Shown: piece after piece, positions 8,537 to 16,893 of the stretch
How positions within the stretch are numbered: position 1 is the stretch's first letter
How the letters are laid out: every line of letters begins with the position of its first letter
Origin: Desulfobotulus pelophilus
Lineage (GTDB): Bacteria; Desulfobacterota; Desulfobacteria; Desulfobacterales; ASO4-4
DNA: 62,602 bases
Assembly (NCBI RefSeq): GCF_026155325.1
Contig: NZ_JAPFPW010000017.1
Coordinates: 1-62,602 of the forward strand
Direction of reading: 5' to 3'
Position numbers and translations under genes: made by a program
Notes under the pieces: model-generated
Database searches by the model: none
Seen by the model: only the letters and a program-made list of their open reading frames with translations
Told to the model about the DNA's origin: nothing

Positions 8537-9082
8537 ATGATATCACAGCGTGATCAGCTTATAGAAGAGATTATTCGTATAGAAATGGATATGTTCCGTA
8601 ATGTTAACTCAACCATCACCTCGCCCTGTCAGGAGTATCTGAAAACCTTCCGGGCCATGAGGTGGATGGCCCATTCGGTTTCTCCTGATGATATTCTGTT
8701 CTCCTGTTTCCATGATTTACAGGAAGGAGTTACGGAGGGACGGAATTTCATGCGGGAAAAATATGCGCGGATGGAAGGTCAGATTCCGCCCCTGAAAACC
8801 AGTGTTCTGATAGATGAGATTGTGGATGCGGAATGCGGCTGGATGGAAGATGTGTCCAGCCATTATCCCGATGTGTTTCAGCCCGGTGGCGATGGGTTCA
8901 GAATCTATCTTTCCTGTGAGCTGGAAACTTTTTCCGACAGGACCATTGAAAAAATACACCATTTTACCATGGCGGCTAAAAAGGCAGGCAGGAATCTTGT
9001 TGAGGAACGTTATCGGAATCTTTTTGGTAAGCTTGGTATGCCTTTCAGAAAGAAGGGAGGAAATAGGATGCCTGCAGAGTGA
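8537..9082 (+). CDS. DUF4125 family protein in the GRE operon
   Basis: 181 residues. The ATG at 8537 has AAGGAG 6 nt upstream and follows the activase stop by 28 nt; longer in-frame starts lie inside the activase gene and are rejected. The N-terminal block (EMDMFRNVN, PCQEYLKTFRAMR) and the EGRNFMREKYARM segment match what I remember of DUF4125. There is no signal peptide or membrane segment. Four Cys (31, 57, 100, 127) and several conserved-looking Glu/Tyr residues are present. The function is unknown; being the last gene of a GRE operon suggests a chaperone, repair or regulatory role for the radical enzyme (inference). Confidence 0.75.
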   Translation: MISQRDQLIEEIIRIEMDMFRNVNSTITSPCQEYLKTFRAMRWMAHSVSPDDILFSCFHDLQEGVTEGRNFMREKYARMEGQIPPLKTSVLIDEIVDAECGWMEDVSSHYPDVFQPGGDGFRIYLSCELETFSDRTIEKIHHFTMAAKKAGRNLVEERYRNLFGKLGMPFRKKGGNRMPAE

Positions 9083-9111
9083 GCCTGTGCTCCTTTTTGT
9101 AGACAGATCAT

Positions 9112-9140
9112 GCCAGGGAGTGGCCTCCCTGGCTTTTTTT
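9112..9140 (+). terminator. rho-independent terminator of the hpd operon
   Basis: Perfect 9-bp stem GCCAGGGAG / CTCCCTGGC, TGGC loop, followed directly by seven T. It lies 30 nt after the DUF4125 stop and closes hpdB-hpdC-MFS-hpdA-DUF4125. Confidence 0.93.
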
Positions 9141-9312
9141 GTTCCGTAAAAGGCCGCATGGTCTGCACGGGACCGCATTGATAGCGGCTGTTTTTTGATC
9201 CGTTTCCTATGGAAGCGGGGAGAGGGGATACAATGGTTTTAAGATAAATAAAAAAAATTTAACAATTCAAACAAAAAGGTTGAAAAGGCCCGGGTGAAGC
9301 CATAGAACCACA

Positions 9313-9366
9313 ATGGCAGCCAGAATAAGTGAGCTTGGGGCTGGTCGGGATAAAGAGGGCTGCCAT
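9313..9366 (+). promoter_or_regulatory. long-loop hairpin in the leader of the binding-protein gene
   Basis: ATGGCAGCC / GGCTGCCAT, perfect 9-bp arms around 36 nt, followed by CCTTTTGTTT. It lies about 58 nt before the start of the binding-protein gene and could act as an attenuator or leader structure. No known riboswitch consensus was recognised. The remainder of 9141-9424 shows no gene. Confidence 0.4.
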
Positions 9367-9424
9367 CCTTTTGTTTAGCCTCTTTTGACAAACTGTGCTG
9401 CGAAATGATGGGAAAGGAAAGGTT

Positions 9425-10177
9425 ATGAAAGTGAAAAAGATGTGGATTACGGTTGTTATGATGACCCTTTTTCTGCTGAGCTGGCAGGTGGCCATGGCTC
9501 AGGAGATGGCTATTTTCGGGAATGAAGCAAGGCCTCCTAAATTGTGGAAAGATGGCAGCGAGGCCAAGGGAACCCTGGTGGATATTTTCCGGTATGCGGA
9601 GCCGAAGCTGGGAGTTCATTTTGATTTTCAGCTTTCTCCCATGAGCCGGGCTCTGGATCATGCCATGAACCAGCTGGGGGGAATCACTGGTTTTTCTAAA
9701 ACGGAAGAACGATGCAAGGTCTATGATTATTCCGATGTGGTCTACAATGATGAAGTACTGCTTGTGGTCAAGAAGGGAAGGGAGTTTCCTTTTGAAAAGC
9801 TGGAAGATCTGAAAGGAAAGATCATTTCCTACCAGAGGGGAGCAAGCTATGGCTCTGATTTTGAAAAAGCCAAAGAATACTTCAAACCCCATGAAAGCAA
9901 CAGCCCCACGGCGGCTTTTCTCTTTCTGCATGCGGAAAGGGCGGATGCGGTTGTGATCAGCCCCGGCAGGGCTGCGATGCATACCATCCTTAAAGATCCG
10001 CAGCTTCAGGGAATTAAAGATGATTTTACCGCCCTTGCCAAGCCCCTGACCGTAGATCCTAACTACCTTGCCTTCCATAAAGGCATGGAAATGGGGGAAT
10101 TTATCGAACGGTTCAATGCGGTCATCGCAGAGGGTTATCGAAACGGTGACATCCCTAAGATTATTGACAACCAGTAA
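9425..10177 (+). CDS. periplasmic solute-binding protein, family 3 (amino-acid type)
   Basis: 250 residues. The signal peptide (MKVKKM, then a hydrophobic stretch ending AMAQ) is followed by a bacterial extracellular solute-binding family 3 fold, with segments such as EVLLVVKKGREF and DLKGKIISYQRG. The start at 9425 is chosen because GGAAAGGAAAGG precedes it and the signal peptide begins there; the upstream in-frame ATG at 9395 lacks both. There are no permease or ATPase genes next to it. The next gene is a chemoreceptor, so it may serve sensing, or a permease located elsewhere. The ligand cannot be assigned. Confidence 0.82.
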   Translation: MKVKKMWITVVMMTLFLLSWQVAMAQEMAIFGNEARPPKLWKDGSEAKGTLVDIFRYAEPKLGVHFDFQLSPMSRALDHAMNQLGGITGFSKTEERCKVYDYSDVVYNDEVLLVVKKGREFPFEKLEDLKGKIISYQRGASYGSDFEKAKEYFKPHESNSPTAAFLFLHAERADAVVISPGRAAMHTILKDPQLQGIKDDFTALAKPLTVDPNYLAFHKGMEMGEFIERFNAVIAEGYRNGDIPKIIDNQ

Positions 10178-10190
10178 GCCGTGACTGCTC

Positions 10191-10275
10191 AACCCGGTGC
10201 CTGTTCTGTGAAGATTCCCGCGGATGCAGAAAGCCTGCTTTTTCGTATCTTCATGCCGTGGGTCACCGGGTTTTT
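10191..10275 (+). terminator. nested three-tier stem-loop ending in a T-run
   Basis: Outer stem AACCCGGTG / CACCGGGTT (10191-10199 with 10264-10272), middle stem TGAAGAT / ATCTTCA (10209-10215 with 10247-10253), inner stem GCAG / CTGC (10226-10229 with 10235-10238). TTTTT follows the outer arm. This is an unusually elaborate terminator-like element between the binding-protein and chemoreceptor genes. Confidence 0.55.
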
Positions 10276-10324
10276 GTATGAGGAACAGGTTGTTTTGGTA
10301 TGATTTTTTTCCTAAGGAGTTCCC

Positions 10325-11911
10325 ATGGAGTCTGTTGCTCAGGCCGTTTCCCCGAAAAAACGAATCTTTATCCGCCTTATTTTCACCGTGCTGATGCTGA
10401 CTACAGCCATTCTGGTTCTGATGGGATGCTGGCAGTATTATGATGCCAAAAAAAGTCTGGAAGAGGATCTGAATGTGGGGGCAGATCAGGCCGTTCAGCG
10501 TTTGTCCCTGACCATTCAGGAACCTCTTTATAACTTTGATATGGGTACGGTAGAAGCTATTCTTCGTTCAGAAATGCAGAATCACAGGCTGCTGTCTCTG
10601 GCGCTATACGATTCTTCCGGAGAAAAAAGTATTCTGGTGCTGATCCGTGATGGTGAAAACGAAATCCGTATGGCGGATGCCCTGCCCGACAGCCGAGCTT
10701 TTGAAAGGCGTGCCATTCTTCAGCGAGACGAGGACGTTCTGGGATCCCTGACCGTTCTCATGGATCCGGATTCCTTCCGGGAACATCTTCAGCAGGTACT
10801 TGTGAACACCATTATCACCATTATGCTCCTGAATGTGCTGTTGCTGGCCGTGATGGCATTCTCTTTGAAAATGATGGTGTTCCAGCCCCTTACGGGTATG
10901 ATTTCCGCGGTTCGGGATATGGCGGAGGGTGAGGGAGATCTGACACGGAGACTTTCCGAAGAAAGGGGCGATGAGCTGAGTCTGGCAGCTCACTGGATCA
11001 ATGGTTTCATTTCTCAGATTCATGTTATTATGGGACAGATCCGGGAGAACGGCAGTACTTTGAAGGAGTCTTCCGCCTCCCTTCTTTCCATTTCTGAAAA
11101 GATGGCAGGAGATGCCCGGGGATCGGCGCAGCGTGCCACAGCCGTTGCAACGGCCACGGGTGATATGGGCCACAGCATGGAAAATGTGGTTTCCGCCATG
11201 GAAGAAGCTGCGTCCAATACGGGTATGGTGGCAGCAGCGGCGGAGGAAATGACTTCAACCATTGATGAGATTGCCCGGAACGCGGAAGAGGCCAGACAGA
11301 CAACGCAGAAGGCCGTGGAGAGATCCGAGGGTGCCTGGGAAAAAATGACAGAGCTGGGCGGTATTGCCGGTGAAATCGGAAAAGTCACGGAGTCTATCTC
11401 CGAAATATCCGCCCAGACCAATCTGCTGGCACTCAATGCCACCATTGAGGCGGCCCGTGCCGGTGAGGCAGGAAAGGGTTTTGCCGTTGTGGCCACGGAA
11501 ATTAAACATCTGGCCACTCAGACGGTGACAGCTACGGAAAATATCCGTACTATTATTGATGCTGCCCGCAGTATTATCGAGCAGGCCACAGGTGAGGTGA
11601 AGCAGGTGAGTGAGGCCATTCTTGCCACCAGTGACATTGTGGGGGGCATCGCCACGGCCGTGGAAGAACAGTCCGCCGCCACCCGTGAAATTTCCGGCAA
11701 TGTCCTTCAGGCTGCTCAGGGCATTCAGGAAGTCAATAAGAACATGGCTTCCATGAATGGTTTTGTCCGTAGTATCCGTCAGGATATTGAGGCGGTGGAT
11801 GAAATCAGTAAAAAGATGTATGCCGTAAGTGATGACGTGAATGGTCGGGCCAGAGATGTGGCCGATATGTCGGCGGCACTCCAGAATCTCATCGGCCGTT
11901 TTGTGCTCTAG
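10325..11911 (+). CDS. methyl-accepting chemotaxis protein
   Basis: 528 residues: first membrane helix at about 16-38, a periplasmic sensor of about 120 residues, second membrane helix at about 162-186, HAMP at about 187-240, then the cytoplasmic signalling domain. The hairpin tip contains the highly conserved EISAQTNLLALNATIEAARA block, and the methylation helices flank it. There is no C-terminal CheR-binding pentapeptide. AAGGAG lies 6 nt before the start. The adjacent periplasmic binding protein may present ligand to this receptor. It is membrane-bound and signals to CheA/CheW encoded elsewhere. Confidence 0.95.
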   Translation: MESVAQAVSPKKRIFIRLIFTVLMLTTAILVLMGCWQYYDAKKSLEEDLNVGADQAVQRLSLTIQEPLYNFDMGTVEAILRSEMQNHRLLSLALYDSSGEKSILVLIRDGENEIRMADALPDSRAFERRAILQRDEDVLGSLTVLMDPDSFREHLQQVLVNTIITIMLLNVLLLAVMAFSLKMMVFQPLTGMISAVRDMAEGEGDLTRRLSEERGDELSLAAHWINGFISQIHVIMGQIRENGSTLKESSASLLSISEKMAGDARGSAQRATAVATATGDMGHSMENVVSAMEEAASNTGMVAAAAEEMTSTIDEIARNAEEARQTTQKAVERSEGAWEKMTELGGIAGEIGKVTESISEISAQTNLLALNATIEAARAGEAGKGFAVVATEIKHLATQTVTATENIRTIIDAARSIIEQATGEVKQVSEAILATSDIVGGIATAVEEQSAATREISGNVLQAAQGIQEVNKNMASMNGFVRSIRQDIEAVDEISKKMYAVSDDVNGRARDVADMSAALQNLIGRFVL

Positions 11912-11930
11912 GTGCTGGAGACCGGAATAT

Positions 11931-13109
11931 ATGAAGAAAATGGTTCTGATTCTGCTGGGAGGGATCATGGTCGTGACAGGAATGATGCATGCCGGGGCAA
12001 AGGCAGTCGTGACCGGCCCTGTGGTCACCTTTGAAGGGGGATCTCTGTACCGTTCCGGCAAAGTACCCGTGCTGGATCTGCACGGTTCCTTTCATGCCAT
12101 GGGCAGGCAGTACGGATACCTTCTGGCCGAAGAGCTGCAGCTTCTTTACGGAGAAGCCATCGAGAATTATTTTCTGAAGGAAAAGGGGCTTTCTGCCGCT
12201 GTCATGGATCAGACGGCAGAGGCCCTTTATGATCTGTATCCCAGACGCTTCAAGGATATTCTTACGGGCATGGCGGAAACCTCAGGGCTTTCCCTGAAGC
12301 AGCAGATCCGCCTCAATGCCCTGGAGCTGTATGGGGTTCTGACGGGTTGTTCCGGGATTTTCGCCTGGGGAGAGTATGCGGGAAATGGCCCTCTGATTGC
12401 CGGTAGAAACTACGACTGGTTTGACTCTTATGCGGGCTTTGCCCGGAAGCTTGCGGTCACGGTCTGGCATCCCGATTCCGGTATCCCCACGGCCATGGTC
12501 ACCTTTGCGGGCGTGATGTACATGACCACAGGCATGAACGCGGAAGGGCTTTTTCTGGAGCTGAACAACGGCATGCCATCCGGCGGCGGGCTTACCTACA
12601 CGAACCGGGTGCCTGCCATTGTCAGTTTGATGGGTTTTCTGATGGATTATGAAAGGATTCCTCAGCTGGATGCGGCCTTTCACAGCACAAGGCCGGAGTT
12701 TGCCTTTATCATTACTGTTGCGGATAAAGAGGGGGCCTTTGCCTATGAGTGGGCACCCTTTGACCTGAAGCGGCGGGGGCCGGACAGGGAGGGGCTGCTG
12801 GTGGCCACCAACCATTTTGCAGACCCGGCATGGGGCCTTGCCCTGCAGCCGGGTACGGGGTTTGAGTCTCCCCTGCGGCGGGAGAATCTGTTGCACCTTG
12901 CTGAAGAGCATAAGGGCGTCATGGGGCTGGATACCATGGCGGCTGTGCTGGATACACCCATGGATCAGGGGGGAGCTACCTGGCCGCCGGAGGGAAATAT
13001 CCGAACGGTCTATCAGGTGATAGCCCTTCCGGGGGAGCGCATGTTCCGGATCAAGGTGCCGGGTTATCAGGAGTGGACGGATGTGGATCTGAAACCGTTT
13101 TTTCAATAA
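11931..13109 (+). CDS. exported C45-like Ntn hydrolase (acyl-CoA:6-APA acyltransferase/choloylglycine hydrolase type)
   Basis: 392 residues with an N-terminal signal segment (MKKMVLILLGGIMVV). The mature part has the Ntn-hydrolase hallmark LTGCSGIFAW followed by GRNYDWF. Cys140 would become the N-terminal nucleophile after autoproteolysis, as in C45 peptidases. The family cleaves or transfers amide-linked acyl groups, for example aryl-acetyl amides, N-acyl amino acids and bile-salt amides. The start at 11931 has GGAG about 10 nt upstream; the longer frame runs back into the chemoreceptor gene. It is followed within 15 bp by the ABC importer genes, so it may release an amino acid or arylacetate for uptake (inference). 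Confidence 0.8.
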   Translation: MKKMVLILLGGIMVVTGMMHAGAKAVVTGPVVTFEGGSLYRSGKVPVLDLHGSFHAMGRQYGYLLAEELQLLYGEAIENYFLKEKGLSAAVMDQTAEALYDLYPRRFKDILTGMAETSGLSLKQQIRLNALELYGVLTGCSGIFAWGEYAGNGPLIAGRNYDWFDSYAGFARKLAVTVWHPDSGIPTAMVTFAGVMYMTTGMNAEGLFLELNNGMPSGGGLTYTNRVPAIVSLMGFLMDYERIPQLDAAFHSTRPEFAFIITVADKEGAFAYEWAPFDLKRRGPDREGLLVATNHFADPAWGLALQPGTGFESPLRRENLLHLAEEHKGVMGLDTMAAVLDTPMDQGGATWPPEGNIRTVYQVIALPGERMFRIKVPGYQEWTDVDLKPFFQ

Positions 13110-13123
13110 AAGGATGGGGTCTT

Positions 13124-14113
13124 ATGGGAATGCGGAGTATGAGGTGCCTGCTGTCGGTTCTGCTGGTGATGCTGGCAGGCTTATCGTTTGCGGATATGCG
13201 GCCGGTGCGGATCGGTATATCCAAGATTGTGGCCCATCCGGCGCTGGATGCGCTGGAGCAGGGGGTGCAGGACGGCCTCCGGGAGAGCTGGCCCAATGCG
13301 GTGTTTGATCTGCAGAATGCCAATGGGGATCTGTCCACGGCCGCTTCCATTGCCCAGAAATTCAGAGCTCAGAAGGTGGATCTGGCGGTGGGTATTGCCA
13401 CTCCCACCTCACAGGCTCTGGTGAATCTTCTCCGGGATCAGCCCGTAATTTACTGTGCGGTCACGGATCCCGTGGATGCCGGGCTGGTGGATTCCTATGA
13501 TCAGGGCGGGGATAATGTAACCGGGTACTCGGATATGACCCCTGTGGCAGAACAGATTGATTTTTTGCTGAGGGTGCGGCCTATGAAGCGTCTGGGCCAT
13601 ATTTATGCCAGCGGCGAAGCCAATGCGGTGCGTCTTGCCGAAATTGCCCGCAGGGTATGTGAGGCAAGGGGAATAGAATTTGTGGAAAGCACCGTGGCTA
13701 ACAGTGCGGAGGTAAGGCAGGCCATTCAGGCCATCATCCGCAGGGTGGATGGAGTGTATCTCAGTAACGACAATACGGTATTTGCGGCCCTGCCTGCCGT
13801 ATCGGAAGTATGCATGCGTCACAGGGTGCCGCTGGTGACGGCGGATCCCAGCTCCGCACGCAACATCCCTGTGCTGGCCGCCTGGGGGTTTGACTATTAC
13901 CGCATGGGGCTGGCCACGGGGCGGCTGGCCGGAGAGGTCCTTTCCGGTACTCCTACGGCGGATATTCCTACCCAGTATATGAAGGATCCATCGGACATGG
14001 AGCTTCTGGTGAATCTGGATGTGGCTGCCATGCTGGGCGTGGAGATCCCGGCCGATTTGCTGGAACAGGCCAGTATCCTAATTAAAAACGGACAGGTGAC
14101 AGAGGTTCGCTAG
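13124..14113 (+). CDS. ABC transporter substrate-binding protein, Trp/Tyr (TrpX) type
   Basis: 329 residues with an N-terminal signal segment and the two-lobe periplasmic-binding fold of the PF04392 type (VRIGISKIVAHPALD at the mature N-terminus, later YLSNDNTVFAALPAV). Members bind tryptophan or tyrosine in the best-known cases. The ATG at 13124 is preferred because AGGATGGGG precedes it; the upstream ATG at 13073 overlaps the hydrolase gene. No lipobox Cys was seen after the signal. It is the first gene of a three-gene importer cassette, 3 bp before the permease. Confidence 0.85.
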   Translation: MGMRSMRCLLSVLLVMLAGLSFADMRPVRIGISKIVAHPALDALEQGVQDGLRESWPNAVFDLQNANGDLSTAASIAQKFRAQKVDLAVGIATPTSQALVNLLRDQPVIYCAVTDPVDAGLVDSYDQGGDNVTGYSDMTPVAEQIDFLLRVRPMKRLGHIYASGEANAVRLAEIARRVCEARGIEFVESTVANSAEVRQAIQAIIRRVDGVYLSNDNTVFAALPAVSEVCMRHRVPLVTADPSSARNIPVLAAWGFDYYRMGLATGRLAGEVLSGTPTADIPTQYMKDPSDMELLVNLDVAAMLGVEIPADLLEQASILIKNGQVTEVR

Positions 14114-14116
14114 GCT

Positions 14117-15007
14117 ATGATAGAAGGTATTTTTGTGGAGGGCCTGATTTACGGCATTATGGCTCTGGGTGTTTTTTTCACGTTCCGGATTCTGAATTTT
14201 CCGGATCTCACGGTGGATGGCTCCTTTCCTCTGGGGGCCGCCGTGATGGCTGCATGTCTTGCCGGTGGCGCCGGTATCGTCTGGGGCCTGAGCCTTGCTG
14301 TTATTGCCGGGTGGCTTGCCGGTGCGGTTACGGCTGTTATTCATAACCGGCTGAAGGTGCCCCATCTCCTTGCCGGTATCCTGACCATGACCATGCTCTA
14401 TTCCATCAATATCCGTATCATGGGTAACAGGGCCAACCTGCCTCTGGTACGGACGGACACTCTTTTTTCCATGGTTACAGGAGTCTTTCCCGGCCTGGAT
14501 CCCTCCTGGGTACTGCTGATTTTTTTTCTGCTGCTGGTCCTTCTGATCAAATTGCTGCTGGATCTTTTTTTTCTTACGGATATGGGGCTTATTTTCGGTG
14601 CTCTGGGCAATAACGAGCAGATGGTCGTGTCCGCAGGGGTGAATCCTGCCACGTATAAAGTGATCGGTGTGGGGATCTCCAATGCACTGGTGGCCCTTTC
14701 CGGAGCGCTGGTGGCCCAGTATCAGGGCTTTGCCGATGTGAATCTGGGGCTGGGCATGGTGGTGTTCGGGCTGGCTGCGGTGATGATAGGAGAATTTCTT
14801 ATACCCTCCAACCGTATCTGGGTGCTTACCCTCCGGGTGCTTCTGGGGGCCATCCTTTATAAGGCCATTCTGTATCTGGGGCGGTATTATGGTTACGCCA
14901 TCCACATGACTCCCAATGACCTTAAGCTGATTTCAGGCCTTCTGATTATTGCCGCACTCATGCTGACCCGAAGGGGCCAAAAGGGTGGAAAGGGGCTTTT
15001 TTCATGA
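14117..15007 (+). CDS. ABC transporter permease (LivH-like, Trp/Tyr-type importer)
   Basis: 296 residues, about eight or nine hydrophobic segments across the whole length, typical of the branched-chain type permease fold paired with PF04392 binding proteins. The segment RILNFPDLTVDGSFPLGAA near the N-terminus is characteristic. It starts 3 bp after the binding-protein stop and overlaps the ATPase start by 4 nt (ATGA), so the three are translated together. The substrate is probably an aromatic amino acid or a close analogue. Confidence 0.87.
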   Translation: MIEGIFVEGLIYGIMALGVFFTFRILNFPDLTVDGSFPLGAAVMAACLAGGAGIVWGLSLAVIAGWLAGAVTAVIHNRLKVPHLLAGILTMTMLYSINIRIMGNRANLPLVRTDTLFSMVTGVFPGLDPSWVLLIFFLLLVLLIKLLLDLFFLTDMGLIFGALGNNEQMVVSAGVNPATYKVIGVGISNALVALSGALVAQYQGFADVNLGLGMVVFGLAAVMIGEFLIPSNRIWVLTLRVLLGAILYKAILYLGRYYGYAIHMTPNDLKLISGLLIIAALMLTRRGQKGGKGLFS

Positions 15008-15801
15008 TACGCCTTGAAGGAATCGTGAAAACCTTTCATGGGGGAACAGCGGATGAAAATCCGGTTTTTTCGGGTCTGGAACTTGCCATACCGGAGGGTT
15101 CGTTCGTTACGGTGATTGGCTCCAATGGAGCGGGTAAGTCCACTCTTCTGAACCTCATATCCGGTAAAATATTTGCGGATGCGGGGCGGGTTGTGATCAA
15201 CGGAATGGATATGGGGCGGGAGCCTGAGCATCGGCGGGCCCGGTATATAGGAAGAATTTTTCAGGATCCCCTGGCAGGAACTGCTGCCACCATGAGCGTG
15301 GAAGATAATCTGATGATAGCTGCCAGAAAGGGGTTTCGCGGGCTTCGTATCAGTTTGAATGCCAAGAGACGGGTTCTGTTCCGGGACCATCTTTCCCGTC
15401 TTGGTATGGGGCTGGAAAACAGAATGCGGGACAACGTGGGCCTTCTTTCCGGTGGACAGCGTCAGGCTCTTACCCTTCTGATGATGGTCATGTCGCGACC
15501 TTCCCTGATTCTGCTGGATGAGCACACGGCGGCACTGGATCCAAGAAATGCGGCACGTGTGATGGATCTTACCTGTTCTTTTGTGCAGGATTACGGCTTA
15601 ACTACCCTGATGGTCACCCATAATATGGCCCACGCCATCCGCTATGGTAACCGTCTTCTCATGATGGACGGGGGAAAGATTGTGCTGGATATTGCCGGTG
15701 AAGAAAAGACCTCCCTTACGGTGGAAGGTCTTGTGAAACGGTTTGCGGATCTGGGGGCAACGGCTTCCGATGCACTTCTGCTGGCCCGCTCCGGCGCATG
15801 A
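15004..15801 (+). CDS. ABC transporter ATPase of the Trp/Tyr-type importer
   Basis: 265 residues with Walker A GSNGAGKST, signature LLSGGQRQA and Walker B LILLDEHTAALDP. Glu is replaced by a DEH form common in this subfamily. It overlaps the permease stop by 4 nt and ends the cassette. The closest functional analogy is the TrpXYZ/TptABC-type uptake system. Together with the hydrolase upstream it forms a co-directional uptake unit that ends at the convergent pot operon. Confidence 0.9.
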   Translation: MIRLEGIVKTFHGGTADENPVFSGLELAIPEGSFVTVIGSNGAGKSTLLNLISGKIFADAGRVVINGMDMGREPEHRRARYIGRIFQDPLAGTAATMSVEDNLMIAARKGFRGLRISLNAKRRVLFRDHLSRLGMGLENRMRDNVGLLSGGQRQALTLLMMVMSRPSLILLDEHTAALDPRNAARVMDLTCSFVQDYGLTTLMVTHNMAHAIRYGNRLLMMDGGKIVLDIAGEEKTSLTVEGLVKRFADLGATASDALLLARSGA

Positions 15802-15824
15802 TCCCGTGGAGGTCGGCATGATAA

Positions 15825-15849
15825 CGGGAGAGGGGTGCTCCCTCTCCCG
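15825..15849. terminator. bidirectional terminator-like hairpin between convergent units
   Basis: Perfect 10-bp stem CGGGAGAGGG / CCCTCTCCCG with a GTGCT loop, midway between the ABC ATPase stop (15801) and the potD stop (15856). T-runs are short on both sides, but position and stability fit a shared terminator. Confidence 0.7.
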
Positions 15850-15855
15850 CCCGTT

Positions 15856-16893
15856 TCAGCGCCCGGTCTTCAGTCGTTCCCAATATCTCTGGTAAATCAG
15901 AATGGCATCTCCCACGTCGGTCTGAAACTCTCCTGTTTCCACCAGTTCGGCATCGGGATACACCGTAGGATTGGAGGCCACTTCAGGGCTGAGAAGAGCT
16001 TTGGCGGCCTTGTTGGGTGTGGCGTATCCGATTTCTTCCGTAATCATCCGGGCAATTTCCGGCCTGAGTACAAAGTCGATGAAGCGATGGGCCGCTTCGG
16101 GGTTGGCGGCGCCCTTTGGAATGACCATGGAGTCTACCCAGAAAACAGCTCCTTCCTTCGGGTAAATGTAACGGATATCGGGATTCTCCTCGGCAGCCAT
16201 ATAGGCTTCTCCGTTCCAGATGGCGCCGATGACCGCTTCTCCGCTGAGCAACACCTGTTTCTGATTTTCCGCAGCAAAGACCCGCAGGCTGGGCATGAGT
16301 GCCCGGAGTTTCTCATAGGCAGCGGCAATTTCCGACTCTTCTGTGCTGTTGCCGGAAAATCCCAGTACATGGAGGGCCACGCCAAATACCTCGCGCATGT
16401 CATTGGTCAGCATCACCCGGCCCCGGTATATGGGATTCCAGAAGTCTTCAAAAGCGCTGACCCCGGAGGCATCGGTCATGCCTGCGTGTACGCCGATGGC
16501 TGTAGAGCCCCAGAGATAGGGGATGGAGTACCGGTTTTCCGGGTCATAGGGCTTGTTCAGCAGGGAAGGATCCAGATTGCTCATGCCGGGGAGCCGGGTT
16601 TTGTCCAGAGGCATGAGCAGGCCTTCCTGACGCATTTTATCCACAAAATAGGTGGAGGGAAAAATGAGATCATAGCCTTTGCCGTCCAGCAGTTTGATGC
16701 GGGCATACATGGTCTCATTGGCATCATAGGTTGTGTAGATCACACGGATGCCCGTTTCCTTCTCAAAAAGGGAAATGACGGCATTGGGCATGTATTCCGA
16801 CCAGTTGTAGACGTAAAGGGTCTGCCGGGCCTGGGCGGAACCGGTAAATATCAGGCAAAACACCAGCAGCAGGGTGACAGCCATTTTTTTCAT
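15856..16893 (-). CDS. potD: spermidine/putrescine-binding periplasmic protein
   Basis: 345 residues with an N-terminal signal peptide (MKKMAVTLLLVFC to AQA). The mature protein starts with the PotD/PotF signature LYVYNWSEYMP. The start at 16893 forms an ATGA overlap with potC, with AAGGAG 8-9 nt before it; the ATG 24 nt further upstream is inside potC. It delivers polyamines to the PotABC complex. It is the last gene of a minus-strand potABCD operon in the classical order. Confidence 0.93.
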   Translation of the reverse strand: MKKMAVTLLLVFCLIFTGSAQARQTLYVYNWSEYMPNAVISLFEKETGIRVIYTTYDANETMYARIKLLDGKGYDLIFPSTYFVDKMRQEGLLMPLDKTRLPGMSNLDPSLLNKPYDPENRYSIPYLWGSTAIGVHAGMTDASGVSAFEDFWNPIYRGRVMLTNDMREVFGVALHVLGFSGNSTEESEIAAAYEKLRALMPSLRVFAAENQKQVLLSGEAVIGAIWNGEAYMAAEENPDIRYIYPKEGAVFWVDSMVIPKGAANPEAAHRFIDFVLRPEIARMITEEIGYATPNKAAKALLSPEVASNPTVYPDAELVETGEFQTDVGDAILIYQRYWERLKTGR

